A stretch of DNA of 64,000 nt. Source: Bradyrhizobium ivorense. GTDB taxonomy: Bacteria > Pseudomonadota > Alphaproteobacteria > Rhizobiales > Xanthobacteraceae. The stretch's first letter is position 1. Each line of letters starts with the position of its first letter. The stretch covers positions 1,150,797 through 1,214,796 of the forward strand of contig NZ_CAADFC020000016.1 in the NCBI RefSeq assembly GCF_900696085.1, read 5' to 3'. The notes under the pieces were generated by a model. That model ran no database searches. It worked only from the letters and a program-made list of their open reading frames with translations, and had not been told where the DNA came from. Shown here piece after piece: positions 24,231 through 35,547 of the stretch. The translations under genes were made by a program, and so were the position numbers.

Positions 24231-25916
24231 TCAGCGCGATCCTGATGCAGTCTGCTGCAATTGCGGTTGAGGTGTCTTCGGCTGCTGCTGGCGCAATTCG
24301 TGGCGTGACAGTTTTCCGACCGGGGTGCGCGGCAGTTCGGCGACGAACTCGACCGCCGCCGGCAATTCGTGCTTGCCGATCTTGCCGGTGAGGAACGCGC
24401 GCAGCTCGTCGGCCGAGAACGGCGCCTGCCCGTCGCGCAGCTTGATGAACGCCTTGGCCCCCTCGCCGCGGTAATCGTCCGGGATGCCGATCACGATCAC
24501 CTCCTGCACGGCGGGATGGGTGTAGATCGCCTGCTCGATCATCTGCGGATAGACGTTGAAGCCGCCGGAGATGATCATGTCCTTCTTGCGGTCGACCAGA
24601 TAGAAATAGCCGTCGGCGTCCATGTAGCCGATGTCGCCGGTGAGGAAGCGGTCGCCGACGAAGGCTTCCGCGGTTTCCTGCGGCCTATTCCAGTAGCCCT
24701 TTGTGACATTCGGGCCGCGGATGCGGATCTCGCCGACCTCGCCGACCGGCATCACTTTCGTGGAATCCTCCAGCGACACCACGTCCATCTCGATGCCGGG
24801 CAGCATCAGCCCGATCGAGCCGGGCTTCTCCGGCCCCTCCTTCGGATGGCCGGTTCCGGGCGAGCAGGTCTCGGTCATGCCCCAGCCGCTCTTCAGCTTC
24901 ATGCCGACGCGGCGCTCGAAGATCTTTGCCACCTCGACCGGCAGCGGCGCGCCGCCGGAGCCGCAGGAGACCAGCGACGACAGGTCGCGCTTGTCGAGAT
25001 CGGGCAGCGCCGCGATCGCGATCCACATCGTCGGCACGCCCGGAAACGCGGTGGCGCGCTTGACCTCGATGTCGCGCATCACGGCCTCGACGTCGAAGCG
25101 CTGGTGCAGCGAGATCAGATTGCCGCGCCGGATCGACGACAGCAGCACGACGGTCAGCGCATAGATGTGAAACAGCGGCAGCACGCAGATCACGCGCTCG
25201 ATCGCGTTGCGCTCGAGCCGGGCCGGCTTGCCCCAGACATCGTAGATCGACACCGCAGCGGTCAGGTTGCCGTGGCTCAGCATCGCGCCCTTGGGCAGGC
25301 CCGTGGTGCCGCCGGTATATTGCAGCAATGCGACGTCCTCGACATCGACCGCGGGCCATTGCGACGGCCGGCTCGCGCCTTCGACGAACTGCCGGTGCGT
25401 GATGATCACGGGGTTGTCGGGCAACGCGGTCTGTGGCGTGCCGACCTTGCCCCAATTGTCGTCCTCGCAGACGATCAGCCGGTCGAGCAGCCCCTTGTCG
25501 AGGAATTTCAGCGCCGTCGGCAGCAGCGCGGACAGGTTGCTGGTGACCAGCACGCGCGCGCCGGAATCCGACAGCTTGTGCGATAGCGCAATCTCGCCGT
25601 CGAGCGGCGACAGATGCACGATGCGGGCGCCGGTCTTCAGCGCCCCGAAGAAATTGATCGGGTGATCCGGCGTGTTGCCGAGGAACAGCGCGACCGACGC
25701 GCCCTTGCCGTAACCCGCGCGCATGAATGCGGAGGCCGCCGTTTCGACCAGGGTCTCCAGCGCGCTGTAGCTGATCGGCAGGTCGCGGAATTCGAGCACC
25801 GGACGGTCGCCGAATTCGGCGGCTGCAGTCGAGAGCAGATCCGGCAGCGTGCCGCGCGTGATCGCGTCGCTCCAGTGCACGCCCTTGGGATAATATTGTT
25901 CGCCGGGATAGGTCAT
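24231..25916 (-). CDS. pimA: Dicarboxylate/fatty-acid CoA ligase, PimA type
   Basis: 561 residues of the AMP-forming acyl-CoA synthetase family: P-loop-like LQYTGGTTGLPKGAMLSH (A3), GWGMTETCSPG (A5), YFYLVDRKKDMIISGGFNVYP (A8) and the catalytic Lys in PRTPVGKLSRHEL (A10). The N terminus MTYPGEQYYPKGVHWSD is like PimA, which activates C4-C14 dicarboxylates and fatty acids to CoA thioesters. It is the second gene of the operon, between pimF and pimC, and provides the entry step. Confidence 0.88.
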   Translation of the reverse strand: MTYPGEQYYPKGVHWSDAITRGTLPDLLSTAAAEFGDRPVLEFRDLPISYSALETLVETAASAFMRAGYGKGASVALFLGNTPDHPINFFGALKTGARIVHLSPLDGEIALSHKLSDSGARVLVTSNLSALLPTALKFLDKGLLDRLIVCEDDNWGKVGTPQTALPDNPVIITHRQFVEGASRPSQWPAVDVEDVALLQYTGGTTGLPKGAMLSHGNLTAAVSIYDVWGKPARLERNAIERVICVLPLFHIYALTVVLLSSIRRGNLISLHQRFDVEAVMRDIEVKRATAFPGVPTMWIAIAALPDLDKRDLSSLVSCGSGGAPLPVEVAKIFERRVGMKLKSGWGMTETCSPGTGHPKEGPEKPGSIGLMLPGIEMDVVSLEDSTKVMPVGEVGEIRIRGPNVTKGYWNRPQETAEAFVGDRFLTGDIGYMDADGYFYLVDRKKDMIISGGFNVYPQMIEQAIYTHPAVQEVIVIGIPDDYRGEGAKAFIKLRDGQAPFSADELRAFLTGKIGKHELPAAVEFVAELPRTPVGKLSRHELRQQQPKTPQPQLQQTASGSR

Positions 25917-25938
25917 GAATGCAACGGCTCAGCAGGCT

Positions 25939-26017
25939 GTCATTCCGGGGCACGCGAAGCGTGAACCCGGAATCTCGAGATTCCGGGTCTGCGCCTTACG
26001 GCGCATCCCGGAATGAC
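25939..26017. repeat. Palindromic repeat, family B (copy 3)
   Basis: GTCATTCCGGGGCACGCGAA... and ...CATCCCGGAATGAC ends. It lies between pimF and pimA. Confidence 0.9.
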
Positions 26018-26039
26018 GAGTGGTTACAGATGATCAAGA

Positions 26040-28136
<2,097 letters not shown>

Positions 28137-28226
28137 CGGGATCTCCCTGAATGCTTGTTCTTGAACTTGTGCTGAGTGGCTACGCGACTGGCGTTGCGAA
28201 GCCACTTCCGAGGTGCTTCATACTAA

Positions 28227-28241
28227 TTTCGCACTGCGAAA
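28227..28241. promoter_or_regulatory. Perfect palindrome, probable IclR operator
   Basis: TTTCGCA-C-TGCGAAA, a perfect 7+1+7 dyad in the 180-base gap between pimF and the divergent IclR gene. On the minus strand it directly precedes TAGTAT (28225-28220), so it would sit in the -35/-10 spacer of a pimF promoter. TTCGC/GCGAA dyads are common for IclR-family operators. Confidence 0.6.
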
Positions 28242-28316
28242 CTAAATTCCACATCTTGACAGGGAGGGTTATTTTGAAGCACGAGCCTTGTCAACGAACA
28301 TCACGAGCGCCAGGGA

Positions 28317-29183
28317 ATGAAACGTCCAACCAAGAAGGCAGCGACCGATCGCAATTTTGTCGTCGCGCTTTCCCGCGGACTCGATGTCCTGCGCGCATTC
28401 CAGCCCAATGACGGGCTGCTCGGCAATCAGGAGATTGCGGCTCGCACCAAATTGCCGAAGCCGACGATTTCCCGGCTGACCTACACGTTGACCAAGCTGG
28501 GATACCTTACACCTGTTCCAAGGTTCGAGAAGTACCAGCTCGCCCCGTCGGCGATGGCGCTGGGCTACGCTGCGCTGGCCAATCTCGGTGTTCGGCATTT
28601 GTCCGAGCCGTATCGTGAAGAAGTGATGCGCGCGACCGGCGGCGCCGTCGCGGTCGGCGGCCGCGATCGTCACAGCATGATCTATTTCGGCCAGAGCCGG
28701 AACGGTTTGGCGCTCGGCGTGCAACTCGACGTCGGTTCGCGAGTACCCATCGCGACCACGGCGATGGGCCGTGCCTACATTTGGGCATTGCCGCCGGACG
28801 ATCGGGCGGCTTTACTGCGCGAGCTGCGTGATCACTATGGCAGCCGCTGGGCCAAGATGCGCGACGGCATCGAGCGCTCCGGCGAGACGGTGGCGAAGTA
28901 CGGATTTGCGATGTCCGCAGGTGACTGGCAGACCGACGTCGCCGCGGTCGGCGTGGCCTTGAAGCTGAACGACGGAACCGGCCCTTACGCATTCAATTGC
29001 GGCGCGCCGGCATTCCGCTTCACGGAAGATCTGCTGATCAACGACATTGGACCTCGTCTTGTGGCGATGGTAAGGAACATCGAATTGGCGCTCGGTGGGA
29101 TGGCGCCGCAATCCAAAAAACAAGAAAGCAAAAAGGCTAGAGTAGGAGGGAAACTTGCACGTTTGGCCGAGGGGATCAGATAG
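28317..29183 (+). CDS. IclR-family transcriptional regulator
   Basis: 288 residues. The N-terminal winged HTH (about 18-80, with LLGNQEIAARTKLPKPTISRLTYTLTKLGYL) is followed by an IclR effector domain (about 95-260). The basic C-terminal tail is rich in Lys (SKKQESKKARVGGKLARL). It is divergent from pimF, with a palindrome between them, and lies 69 bases ahead of a LIV-type ABC importer on the same strand. It probably controls both uptake and degradation of the same dicarboxylic or fatty acids. The start has AGGGA almost adjoining the ATG. Confidence 0.9.
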   Translation: MKRPTKKAATDRNFVVALSRGLDVLRAFQPNDGLLGNQEIAARTKLPKPTISRLTYTLTKLGYLTPVPRFEKYQLAPSAMALGYAALANLGVRHLSEPYREEVMRATGGAVAVGGRDRHSMIYFGQSRNGLALGVQLDVGSRVPIATTAMGRAYIWALPPDDRAALLRELRDHYGSRWAKMRDGIERSGETVAKYGFAMSAGDWQTDVAAVGVALKLNDGTGPYAFNCGAPAFRFTEDLLINDIGPRLVAMVRNIELALGGMAPQSKKQESKKARVGGKLARLAEGIR

Positions 29184-29252
29184 CCGCCATCACGACCGGC
29201 GAAATGCATCGCAGGGTCTCTCGCACCGCACGACGACGGCGGGCGAGACGAG

Positions 29253-30050
29253 ATGACGCAGGCACAGCTCGCGCAGGGAAATAATCCCCTGCTCGCGGTT
29301 CGCGACGTCAGCGTCGTGTTCGGCGGCATCATCGCACTCAATGGCGTGTCGTTCGACATGCGCCAGGGACAGATCCTTGGCCTGATCGGCCCGAACGGCG
29401 CCGGCAAGACCACGCTGTTCAACTGTCTGTCGCGGCTGTACCAGCCGTCGTCCGGCGACATCCTGATGGAAGGCCAGAGCATCCTGACGCGGCCGCCGCA
29501 CCGGATCGCCGAGATCGGCATCGGCCGCACCTTCCAGAACGTCGCGCTGTTCCCCAACCTGTCTGTCATCGACAATGTGCGGGTCGGCGCCCATTCGCGC
29601 ACCTCGAGCGACATCGTCAGCGACTCGCTGCGGCTCGCCTGGGTCCGCCGCGGCGAATCCGACATGAACGAGAAGGTGCACGGGATTCTCGGCTATCTCG
29701 ACCTCGAGGATGTCGCCCACACCGTGGTGTCAGGCCTGCCGTTCGGCACCCAGAAGCGCGTCGAGCTGGCGCGCGCCTTGGCCGCGGACCCCAAGATCCT
29801 GCTGCTCGACGAGCCGGCCGGCGGCCTCAATCATGAGGAAGTCTATGTGCTCGGCGACCTGATCCGCAAAATCCGCGACGACCGCCACATCACCGTGCTG
29901 CTGGTCGAGCATCACATGGGTCTCGTGATGTCGATCGCCGACCATGTCGTCGCGCTGAATTTCGGCCGAAAGCTTGCCGAGGGAACGCCGGCCCAGGTCC
30001 AGGCCGACCCGGATGTGATCAAGGCCTATCTGGGGAGCAAGGACCAATGA
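29253..30050 (+). CDS. livG: Branched-chain-type ABC importer ATPase (LivG)
   Basis: 265 residues. Walker A GPNGAGKTT, Q-loop FQN, and Walker B ILLLDEPAGGLNHEE with the switch His in LLVEHHMGLVMSIADHVVALNFGRKLAEGTP, all typical of LivG. The ABC signature is atypical (LPFGTQKRVELARAL instead of LSYGQQRR). Its TGA overlaps the ATG of livF (ATGA), so the two are translationally coupled. With LivF it powers the LivH/LivM permease pair encoded next. Confidence 0.93.
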   Translation: MTQAQLAQGNNPLLAVRDVSVVFGGIIALNGVSFDMRQGQILGLIGPNGAGKTTLFNCLSRLYQPSSGDILMEGQSILTRPPHRIAEIGIGRTFQNVALFPNLSVIDNVRVGAHSRTSSDIVSDSLRLAWVRRGESDMNEKVHGILGYLDLEDVAHTVVSGLPFGTQKRVELARALAADPKILLLDEPAGGLNHEEVYVLGDLIRKIRDDRHITVLLVEHHMGLVMSIADHVVALNFGRKLAEGTPAQVQADPDVIKAYLGSKDQ

Positions 30051-30760
30051 CCGCGATGCTCAACGTCAAGGATCTGCGCGCCTATTACGGCCAGGTCCAG
30101 GCCCTGCACGGCCTCAACTTCTCGCTCAACGAAGGCTCGCTGACCACGCTGCTCGGTGCCAACGGCGCCGGCAAGACCACGACGCTGCGCGCGATCTGCA
30201 ACATGGTGCGCTCGACCGGCGCGATCGAGTTCGAGGGCAAGCCGATCGGCACCCGCTCGACCGAGAACGTGGTGCGCCTCGGCATCGCCCATGTGCCGCA
30301 GGGCCGCGGCACCTTCACCACCATGACGGTGGAGGAAAACCTGCAGCTCGGCGCCATCAGCCGCTCCGACAAGAAGGCGATCGTCGACGACATCGAGCGG
30401 ATGTACACCCACTTCCCGGTGCTGAAGCAGCGCTACACCCAGCAGGCCGGCACGTTGTCCGGCGGCGAGCAGCAGATGCTCGCGGTCGCCCGCGCGCTGA
30501 TGCTGCGCCCGCGGCTGATGCTGCTCGACGAGCCGTCATTCGGCCTCGCGCCGCTGATCGTGCGCGACCTGTTCGGCATCCTCGGCAAGATCAATCGCGA
30601 GGAGAAGGTGACCATCCTGGTGGTCGAGCAGAACGCCCAGCTTGCGCTCGAGCTCGCCGACCAGGCCTATGTGATCGAAACCGGACGGATCGTGATGTCG
30701 GGCAATGCCAAGGACATCGCGAACAACGAAGACGTCCGCAAATCCTATCTCGGCTACTGA
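30047..30760 (+). CDS. livF: Branched-chain-type ABC importer ATPase (LivF)
   Basis: 237 residues. Walker A GANGAGKTTTLRA, signature LSGGEQQMLAVARAL, Walker B LMLLDEPSFGLAP and switch VVEQNAQLALELADQAYVIETGRI are standard for LivF. It overlaps livG by 4 bases and precedes livH by 10 bases. Confidence 0.93.
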   Translation: MTAMLNVKDLRAYYGQVQALHGLNFSLNEGSLTTLLGANGAGKTTTLRAICNMVRSTGAIEFEGKPIGTRSTENVVRLGIAHVPQGRGTFTTMTVEENLQLGAISRSDKKAIVDDIERMYTHFPVLKQRYTQQAGTLSGGEQQMLAVARALMLRPRLMLLDEPSFGLAPLIVRDLFGILGKINREEKVTILVVEQNAQLALELADQAYVIETGRIVMSGNAKDIANNEDVRKSYLGY

Positions 30761-30770
30761 GGAGCAGGCC

Positions 30771-31649
30771 ATGGAGCTTTTTGCCAACCAGGTCCTGGCC
30801 GGTATCGCGACCGGCGCGATCTACGCCTGCATGGCGCTCGCCGTGGTGATGATCTACCAGGCGATCGACCATCTGAACTTCGCCCAGGGCGAAATGGCGA
30901 TGTTCTCGACCTTCGTCTCCTGGCAGCTGATGCAATGGGGCGTGCCCTACTGGGGCGCCTTCGTCCTCACCGTCGCGTTCTCGTTTGCCGCCGGCATCGT
31001 GATCGAGCGGCTGCTGTTCAAGCCGCTGGCCAAGGCGCCGATCCTGACCAACGTCGCCGGCTTCATCGCGCTCTACGCGATCATCAACTCGGTCGCCGGC
31101 CTGATCTGGGACTTCACCATCAAGCAATACCCGACGCCGTTCGGCTCCTCGCCGTTCCTCGGCAGCCAGCTGATCTCGACCCACCAGGCCGGCATGATCG
31201 GCATCACCCTGCTGATGCTGGTGCTGCTGTTCTTCTTCTTCCGCTACACCCGCGTCGGCCTTGCGATGCGCGCGGCCGCCTCGCTGCCTGAATCGGCGCG
31301 GCTGGTCGGCATCAACACCTCGTGGATGATCGCGCTCGGCTGGGGCATGGCGGCCGCGATCGGCTCGATCGCCGGCATGATGATCGCCCCGGTGGTGTTC
31401 CTGGAGCCGAACATGATGCTCGGCGTGCTGATCTACGGCTTTGCCGCCGCCGTGCTCGGCGGCCTCTCCAGCCCGTTCGGCGCGGTGGTCGGCGGCTTCC
31501 TGGTCGGGATCTTCGAGAACCTGGTCGGAACCTACATCCCCGGAGTCGGCAATGAGCTGAAACTTCCGATCGCGCTTGCGCTGATCGTCACCGTCCTGGT
31601 CGTCAAACCGGCAGGCCTGTTCGGCCGCGCCATCGTCAAGCGAGTTTGA
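30771..31649 (+). CDS. livH: Branched-chain-type ABC importer permease (LivH)
   Basis: 292 residues from ATG 30771 with GGAGCAGG before it; the upstream extension overlaps livF. About 8 membrane helices, with MICAM-like MALAVVMIYQAIDHLNFAQGEMAM near the N terminus and the EAA-like MIAPVVFLEPNMMLGVLIYGFAAAVLGGLSSPFGAVVGGFLVGIFENL. It forms the inner-membrane channel with LivM. Confidence 0.92.
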   Translation: MELFANQVLAGIATGAIYACMALAVVMIYQAIDHLNFAQGEMAMFSTFVSWQLMQWGVPYWGAFVLTVAFSFAAGIVIERLLFKPLAKAPILTNVAGFIALYAIINSVAGLIWDFTIKQYPTPFGSSPFLGSQLISTHQAGMIGITLLMLVLLFFFFRYTRVGLAMRAAASLPESARLVGINTSWMIALGWGMAAAIGSIAGMMIAPVVFLEPNMMLGVLIYGFAAAVLGGLSSPFGAVVGGFLVGIFENLVGTYIPGVGNELKLPIALALIVTVLVVKPAGLFGRAIVKRV

Positions 31650-31651
31650 TC

Positions 31652-32671
31652 ATGAGCGCCGCCGCTGAAGAAGTCGTCACAGAAGCCCCGGCCGTCGAGG
31701 CCGTTCCCAAGCGTGCCATGACGCTCGGCTATGGCACCTCGCTCGTGGTGCTTGCCGCGCTCGTCATCATCCCGCTGCTCGTGAAGAACTTCATCATCTT
31801 CCAGATGACGATGCTTCTGATCTACGGGCTTGCGGTGCTGGCGCTGAACATCCTGACCGGCGGAAGCGGCCAGTTCTCGCTCGGCCAGAGCGCGTTCTAC
31901 GCGGTCGGCGCCTACACCTCGGCGATCCTGATGGAGCATGTGGGCATGAACTATGCCCTGACGCTGCCGATCGCCGGCGTCATCTGCTTCGGCTTCGGCT
32001 TCCTGTTCGGCCAGCCGGCGCTGCGGCTGTCCGGCGTCTATCTGGCGCTGGCGACCTTTGCGCTCGCCACCGCGATGCCGCAGCTTTTGAAGCTCGGCTA
32101 TTTCGAGCACTGGACCGGCGGCGTGCAGGGCCTCGTGGTCACCAAGCCGGACGCGCCGTTCGGCCTGCCGATGTCGCAGGACATGTGGCTGTATTACTTC
32201 ACACTGGCCATCACCATCGCGATCTACGTCGCCTCGGTGAACCTGCTGCGCTCGCGCTCGGGCCGCGCCTTCATGGCGATCCGCGACAACGAGATCGCAG
32301 CCTCCGCGATGGGCGTCGACGTCGCGCTGTACAAGACGCTGGCGTTCGGCGTCTCGGCCGGCATCACCGGCGTTGCCGGCGGTCTCGGCGCCATCGCGGT
32401 GCAGTTCGTGGCGCCCGACGGCTACACCATCCAGCTCGCGATTTCGCTGTTCCTCGGCATGGTCGTGGGCGGCGTCGGCTGGTTGCCCGGCTCGATCGTG
32501 GGAAGCGCCTTCATCATCTTCGTGCCCAACATCGCCGAAGGCATCTCCAAGGGCCTGTCCGGCGCGGTGTTCGGCGTGCTGCTGTTCCTCGTCATCTTCC
32601 TCGTGCCGCATGGCGCGAGGCAAGTTGCGATCGTTGCCCAGCAACTGGCCGCAAAGCTCAAGAAAAACTGA
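31652..32671 (+). CDS. livM: Branched-chain-type ABC importer permease (LivM)
   Basis: 339 residues from ATG 31652, 2 bases after the livH stop. A hydrophilic N-terminal tail of about 25 residues, then about 9 helices. The segments AVLALNILTGGSGQFSLGQSAFYAVGAYTSA and SGRAFMAIRDNEIAASAMGVDV are LivM hallmarks. It pairs with LivH. Confidence 0.92.
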   Translation: MSAAAEEVVTEAPAVEAVPKRAMTLGYGTSLVVLAALVIIPLLVKNFIIFQMTMLLIYGLAVLALNILTGGSGQFSLGQSAFYAVGAYTSAILMEHVGMNYALTLPIAGVICFGFGFLFGQPALRLSGVYLALATFALATAMPQLLKLGYFEHWTGGVQGLVVTKPDAPFGLPMSQDMWLYYFTLAITIAIYVASVNLLRSRSGRAFMAIRDNEIAASAMGVDVALYKTLAFGVSAGITGVAGGLGAIAVQFVAPDGYTIQLAISLFLGMVVGGVGWLPGSIVGSAFIIFVPNIAEGISKGLSGAVFGVLLFLVIFLVPHGARQVAIVAQQLAAKLKKN

Positions 32672-32700
32672 CAATCAATAGAACAAGACCAGGAGAAATT

Positions 32701-33927
32701 ATGCTTTCTACCCTACGGATCGCCGCGATGTCCGCGGCGATCGTCGCGGTTGCCGCGACGTCCACGACCGCTTTCGCCCAGAAGAAATACGACACCGGCG
32801 CGACCGACACCGAGATCAAGATCGGCAACATCATGCCGTATTCGGGGCCGGCATCCGCCTACGGCGTGATCGGCAAGACCGAAGAAGCCTTTTTCAAGAT
32901 GATCAACGATCAGGGCGGCATCAACGGCCGCAAGGTCAATTTCGTCACCTATGACGACGCCTACTCGCCGCCGAAGGCGGTCGAGCAGGTTCGCAAGCTG
33001 GTCGAGAGCGACGAGGTGCTGCTGGTCTTCAATCCGCTCGGCACGCCGTCGAACACCGCGATTCAGAAGTATCTCAACTCCAAGAAGATCCCGCAGCTGT
33101 TCGTCGCCACCGGCGCCACCAAGTGGAACGATCCGAAGAACTTCCCGTGGACCATGGGCTGGCAGCCGAGCTATCAGAGCGAGGCGCACATCTATGCCAA
33201 GTGGCTGTTGAAGGAGAAGCCCGACGCCAAGGTCGCGATCCTCTATCAGAACGACGATTTCGGCAAAGACTACCTGAAGGGCACCAAGGACGGTTTCGGC
33301 GCCAAGGCCTCCAACATCATCATGGAGGAGAGCTATGAGGTCTCCGAGCCCTCGATCGACGGCCATATCGTCAAGATCAAGGCCGCCAATCCCGACGTGC
33401 TCTTGATTTACACCACGCCGAAGTTCGGCGCGCAGACCATCAAGAAGACCGCCGAGCTCGGCTGGAAGCCGCTGCAGATCATCACCAACGTGTCGATCTC
33501 GGTCGGCAGCGTGATGCAGCCGGCCGGCTTCGAGAACGCCCAGAACGTATTGTCGGCCGCCTATGCCAAGGACGGCTCCGACCCGCAATGGGCAAACGAT
33601 GCCGGCATGAAGAAGTGGAATGCGTTTCTCGACAAGTACATGCCGGGCGTCGACAAGACCGACAACGGCGTCGTCTACGGTTACGGCGCCGCGCAGACCT
33701 TGGCCAAGGTGCTGGAAATGTGCGGCGACGACCTCACCCGCGCCAACGTCATGAAGCAGGCGGCGAGCCTGAAGGATTTTGCGCCCGACACGCTGCTGCC
33801 CGGCGTCAAGATCAACACCTCCGCCACCGACTTCGCCCCGATCGCGCAGCTGCAGATGCAGCGCTTCAAGGGTCAGAAGTGGGAGCTGTTCGGCGAGATC
33901 ATCTCGGGTGACGTCCCGACCCAGTAA
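32701..33927 (+). CDS. ABC importer substrate-binding protein, paralog 1
   Basis: 408 residues. Signal peptide (1-27, ending TAFAQ), then a type-I periplasmic-binding fold of the LivK/amide-aromatic acid class: KIGNIMPYSGPASAYGVIGKTEEA, the hinge segments ATKWNDPKNFPWTMGWQPSYQSEA and LYQNDDFGKDYLKGTKDG, and a C-terminal FAPIAQLQMQRFKGQKWELFGE. AGGAG lies before the ATG, 29 bases after livM. It is the first of four tandem paralogs and the only one in tight contact with the permease genes. The substrate is likely a dicarboxylic or fatty acid, from the pim neighbourhood (inference). Confidence 0.92.
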   Translation: MLSTLRIAAMSAAIVAVAATSTTAFAQKKYDTGATDTEIKIGNIMPYSGPASAYGVIGKTEEAFFKMINDQGGINGRKVNFVTYDDAYSPPKAVEQVRKLVESDEVLLVFNPLGTPSNTAIQKYLNSKKIPQLFVATGATKWNDPKNFPWTMGWQPSYQSEAHIYAKWLLKEKPDAKVAILYQNDDFGKDYLKGTKDGFGAKASNIIMEESYEVSEPSIDGHIVKIKAANPDVLLIYTTPKFGAQTIKKTAELGWKPLQIITNVSISVGSVMQPAGFENAQNVLSAAYAKDGSDPQWANDAGMKKWNAFLDKYMPGVDKTDNGVVYGYGAAQTLAKVLEMCGDDLTRANVMKQAASLKDFAPDTLLPGVKINTSATDFAPIAQLQMQRFKGQKWELFGEIISGDVPTQ

Positions 33928-33954
33928 CGCTGCACTGCAGAAACAAAACCATGC

Positions 33955-33985
33955 GCCCCCGCGACTAATGTCGCGGGGGCTTTTT
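33955..33985 (+). terminator. Intrinsic terminator after binding-protein gene 1
   Basis: GCCCCCGCGAC and GTCGCGGGGGC arms around TAAT, followed by TTTTT. Confidence 0.93.
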
Positions 33986-34045
33986 GTTGACGGCTCATGC
34001 CGATCGTATTGAATAGACAGACCAAAACACCGAGGTGGGGAAACC

Positions 34046-35272
34046 ATGACGGCAGCACGCCAGTCCCTGACGGCGCTCTCGATGATGCTCGCGCTGATCG
34101 TGACAAGCTGCAATCTCGCATTGGCGCAGAAGGCCTACGACACCGGGGCCAGCGACACCGAGATCAGGATCGGCAACATCATGCCCTACAGCGGTCCCGC
34201 CTCGGCCTATGGCGTGATCGGCAAGACCGAGGCCGCCTATTTCAGGATGATCAACGCGTCCGGCGGCATCCGCGGCCGCAAGATCACCTTCATCTCCTAT
34301 GACGACGCCTATTCGCCGCCGAAGACGGTGGAGCAGGCCCGCAAGCTGGTCGAAAGCGACGACGTGTTGCTGGTGTTCAACTCGCTCGGCACCGCGACCA
34401 ATGTCGCGATCCGCAAATACATGAACGAGAAGCAGGTGCCGCAGCTGTTCGTCGCCTCCGGCGCTTCGAAGTGGAACGACCCGAAGGACTATCCATGGAC
34501 CATGGGCTGGCAGCCGTCCTACCAGGACGAGGCGCGGGTCTACGCAAAATACATCATGAAGCATAACCCGGATGCCAAGATCGCCGTGCTCTACCAGAAC
34601 GACGATTTCGGCAAGGACTACCTCAAGGGGCTGAAGGAGGCCTTCGGCGACAAGGCCGCGATGATCGTCGCCGAGGAGGCCTACGAGACGTCGGAGCCCA
34701 CCATCGACAACCACATCGTCAAGCTGAAGGCCGCCGGCGCCGACACCTTCATCAGCATCACCACGCCGAAATTCGCCGCGCAGGCGATCAAGAAGGCGGC
34801 CGAGATCGCCTGGACGCCGATGCAGATCCTTACCAATGTCTCGGCCTCGGTCGGCGGCGTGATGCAGCCGGCGGGCTACGAGAACTCGCAGGGCATCCTG
34901 TCGGCCGCCTATCTCAAGGACGGCGCCGATCCGCAATGGGACAAGGATCCCGGCATGCAGAAGTTCATCGCCTTCCTCAAGAAGGACTACCCGGAAGGCA
35001 ACCGGCTCGACGGCGCCACCGCCTTCGGCTACGCCGCCGCGCAGACCCTGGTGAAGGTGCTGGAGCTGTGCGGTGACGATCTCACCCGCGCCAACGTCAT
35101 GAAGCAGGCCGCAAACCTCAAGGGCTTCGTCCCCGACACGCTGCTGCCGGGCATCACGATCAACACCTCGCCGACCGATTTCGCGCCGATCAAGCAGCTC
35201 CGCCTGATGCGCTTCAAGGGCGAGAAGTGGGAGCTGTTCGGCGACATCATCTCGAGCAGCCTCAGCAACTGA
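34046..35272 (+). CDS. ABC importer substrate-binding protein, paralog 2
   Basis: 408 residues, closely similar to paralog 1 throughout (IRIGNIMPYSGPASAYGVIGKTEAAYFRMINASGGIRGRKITFISYDDAYSPPKTVEQARKLVES and on). The signal peptide ends about residue 28 (LALAQ). It differs at several pocket-side positions such as ASGASKWNDPKDYPWTMGW. It has its own terminator-bounded unit and may widen the substrate range of the shared LivHMGF core. Confidence 0.92.
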   Translation: MTAARQSLTALSMMLALIVTSCNLALAQKAYDTGASDTEIRIGNIMPYSGPASAYGVIGKTEAAYFRMINASGGIRGRKITFISYDDAYSPPKTVEQARKLVESDDVLLVFNSLGTATNVAIRKYMNEKQVPQLFVASGASKWNDPKDYPWTMGWQPSYQDEARVYAKYIMKHNPDAKIAVLYQNDDFGKDYLKGLKEAFGDKAAMIVAEEAYETSEPTIDNHIVKLKAAGADTFISITTPKFAAQAIKKAAEIAWTPMQILTNVSASVGGVMQPAGYENSQGILSAAYLKDGADPQWDKDPGMQKFIAFLKKDYPEGNRLDGATAFGYAAAQTLVKVLELCGDDLTRANVMKQAANLKGFVPDTLLPGITINTSPTDFAPIKQLRLMRFKGEKWELFGDIISSSLSN

Positions 35273-35416
35273 CCGGCGACGCCGCGCAACTCAATGGTGC
35301 GCTTCTGAGTGACCGCAATCCTTGCGGAATTCGCGCAGGCTTACGCGACACATTGATGAATGATTGAGCAGTATATTTACGGCAGCTGCCCGCCAAACTG
35401 TCGACTAAAGACGCAA

Positions 35417-35444
35417 CCCCTGCCGCAACGCGGCAGGGGCTTTT
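35417..35444 (+). terminator. Intrinsic terminator after binding-protein gene 2
   Basis: CCCCTGCCGC and GCGGCAGGGG arms around AAC, then CTTTT. It lies 144 bases after the stop; the rest of the 275-base gap shows no gene. Confidence 0.9.
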
Positions 35445-35547
35445 CATTGAGACCACCTGGGTAAGATGATAGCGTCGCCGATTAACAAAAGAGCCTTCGC
35501 AACAGGGGGCCGCGACACATCAGTCCGACAACAGGGAGAGAGACGTC

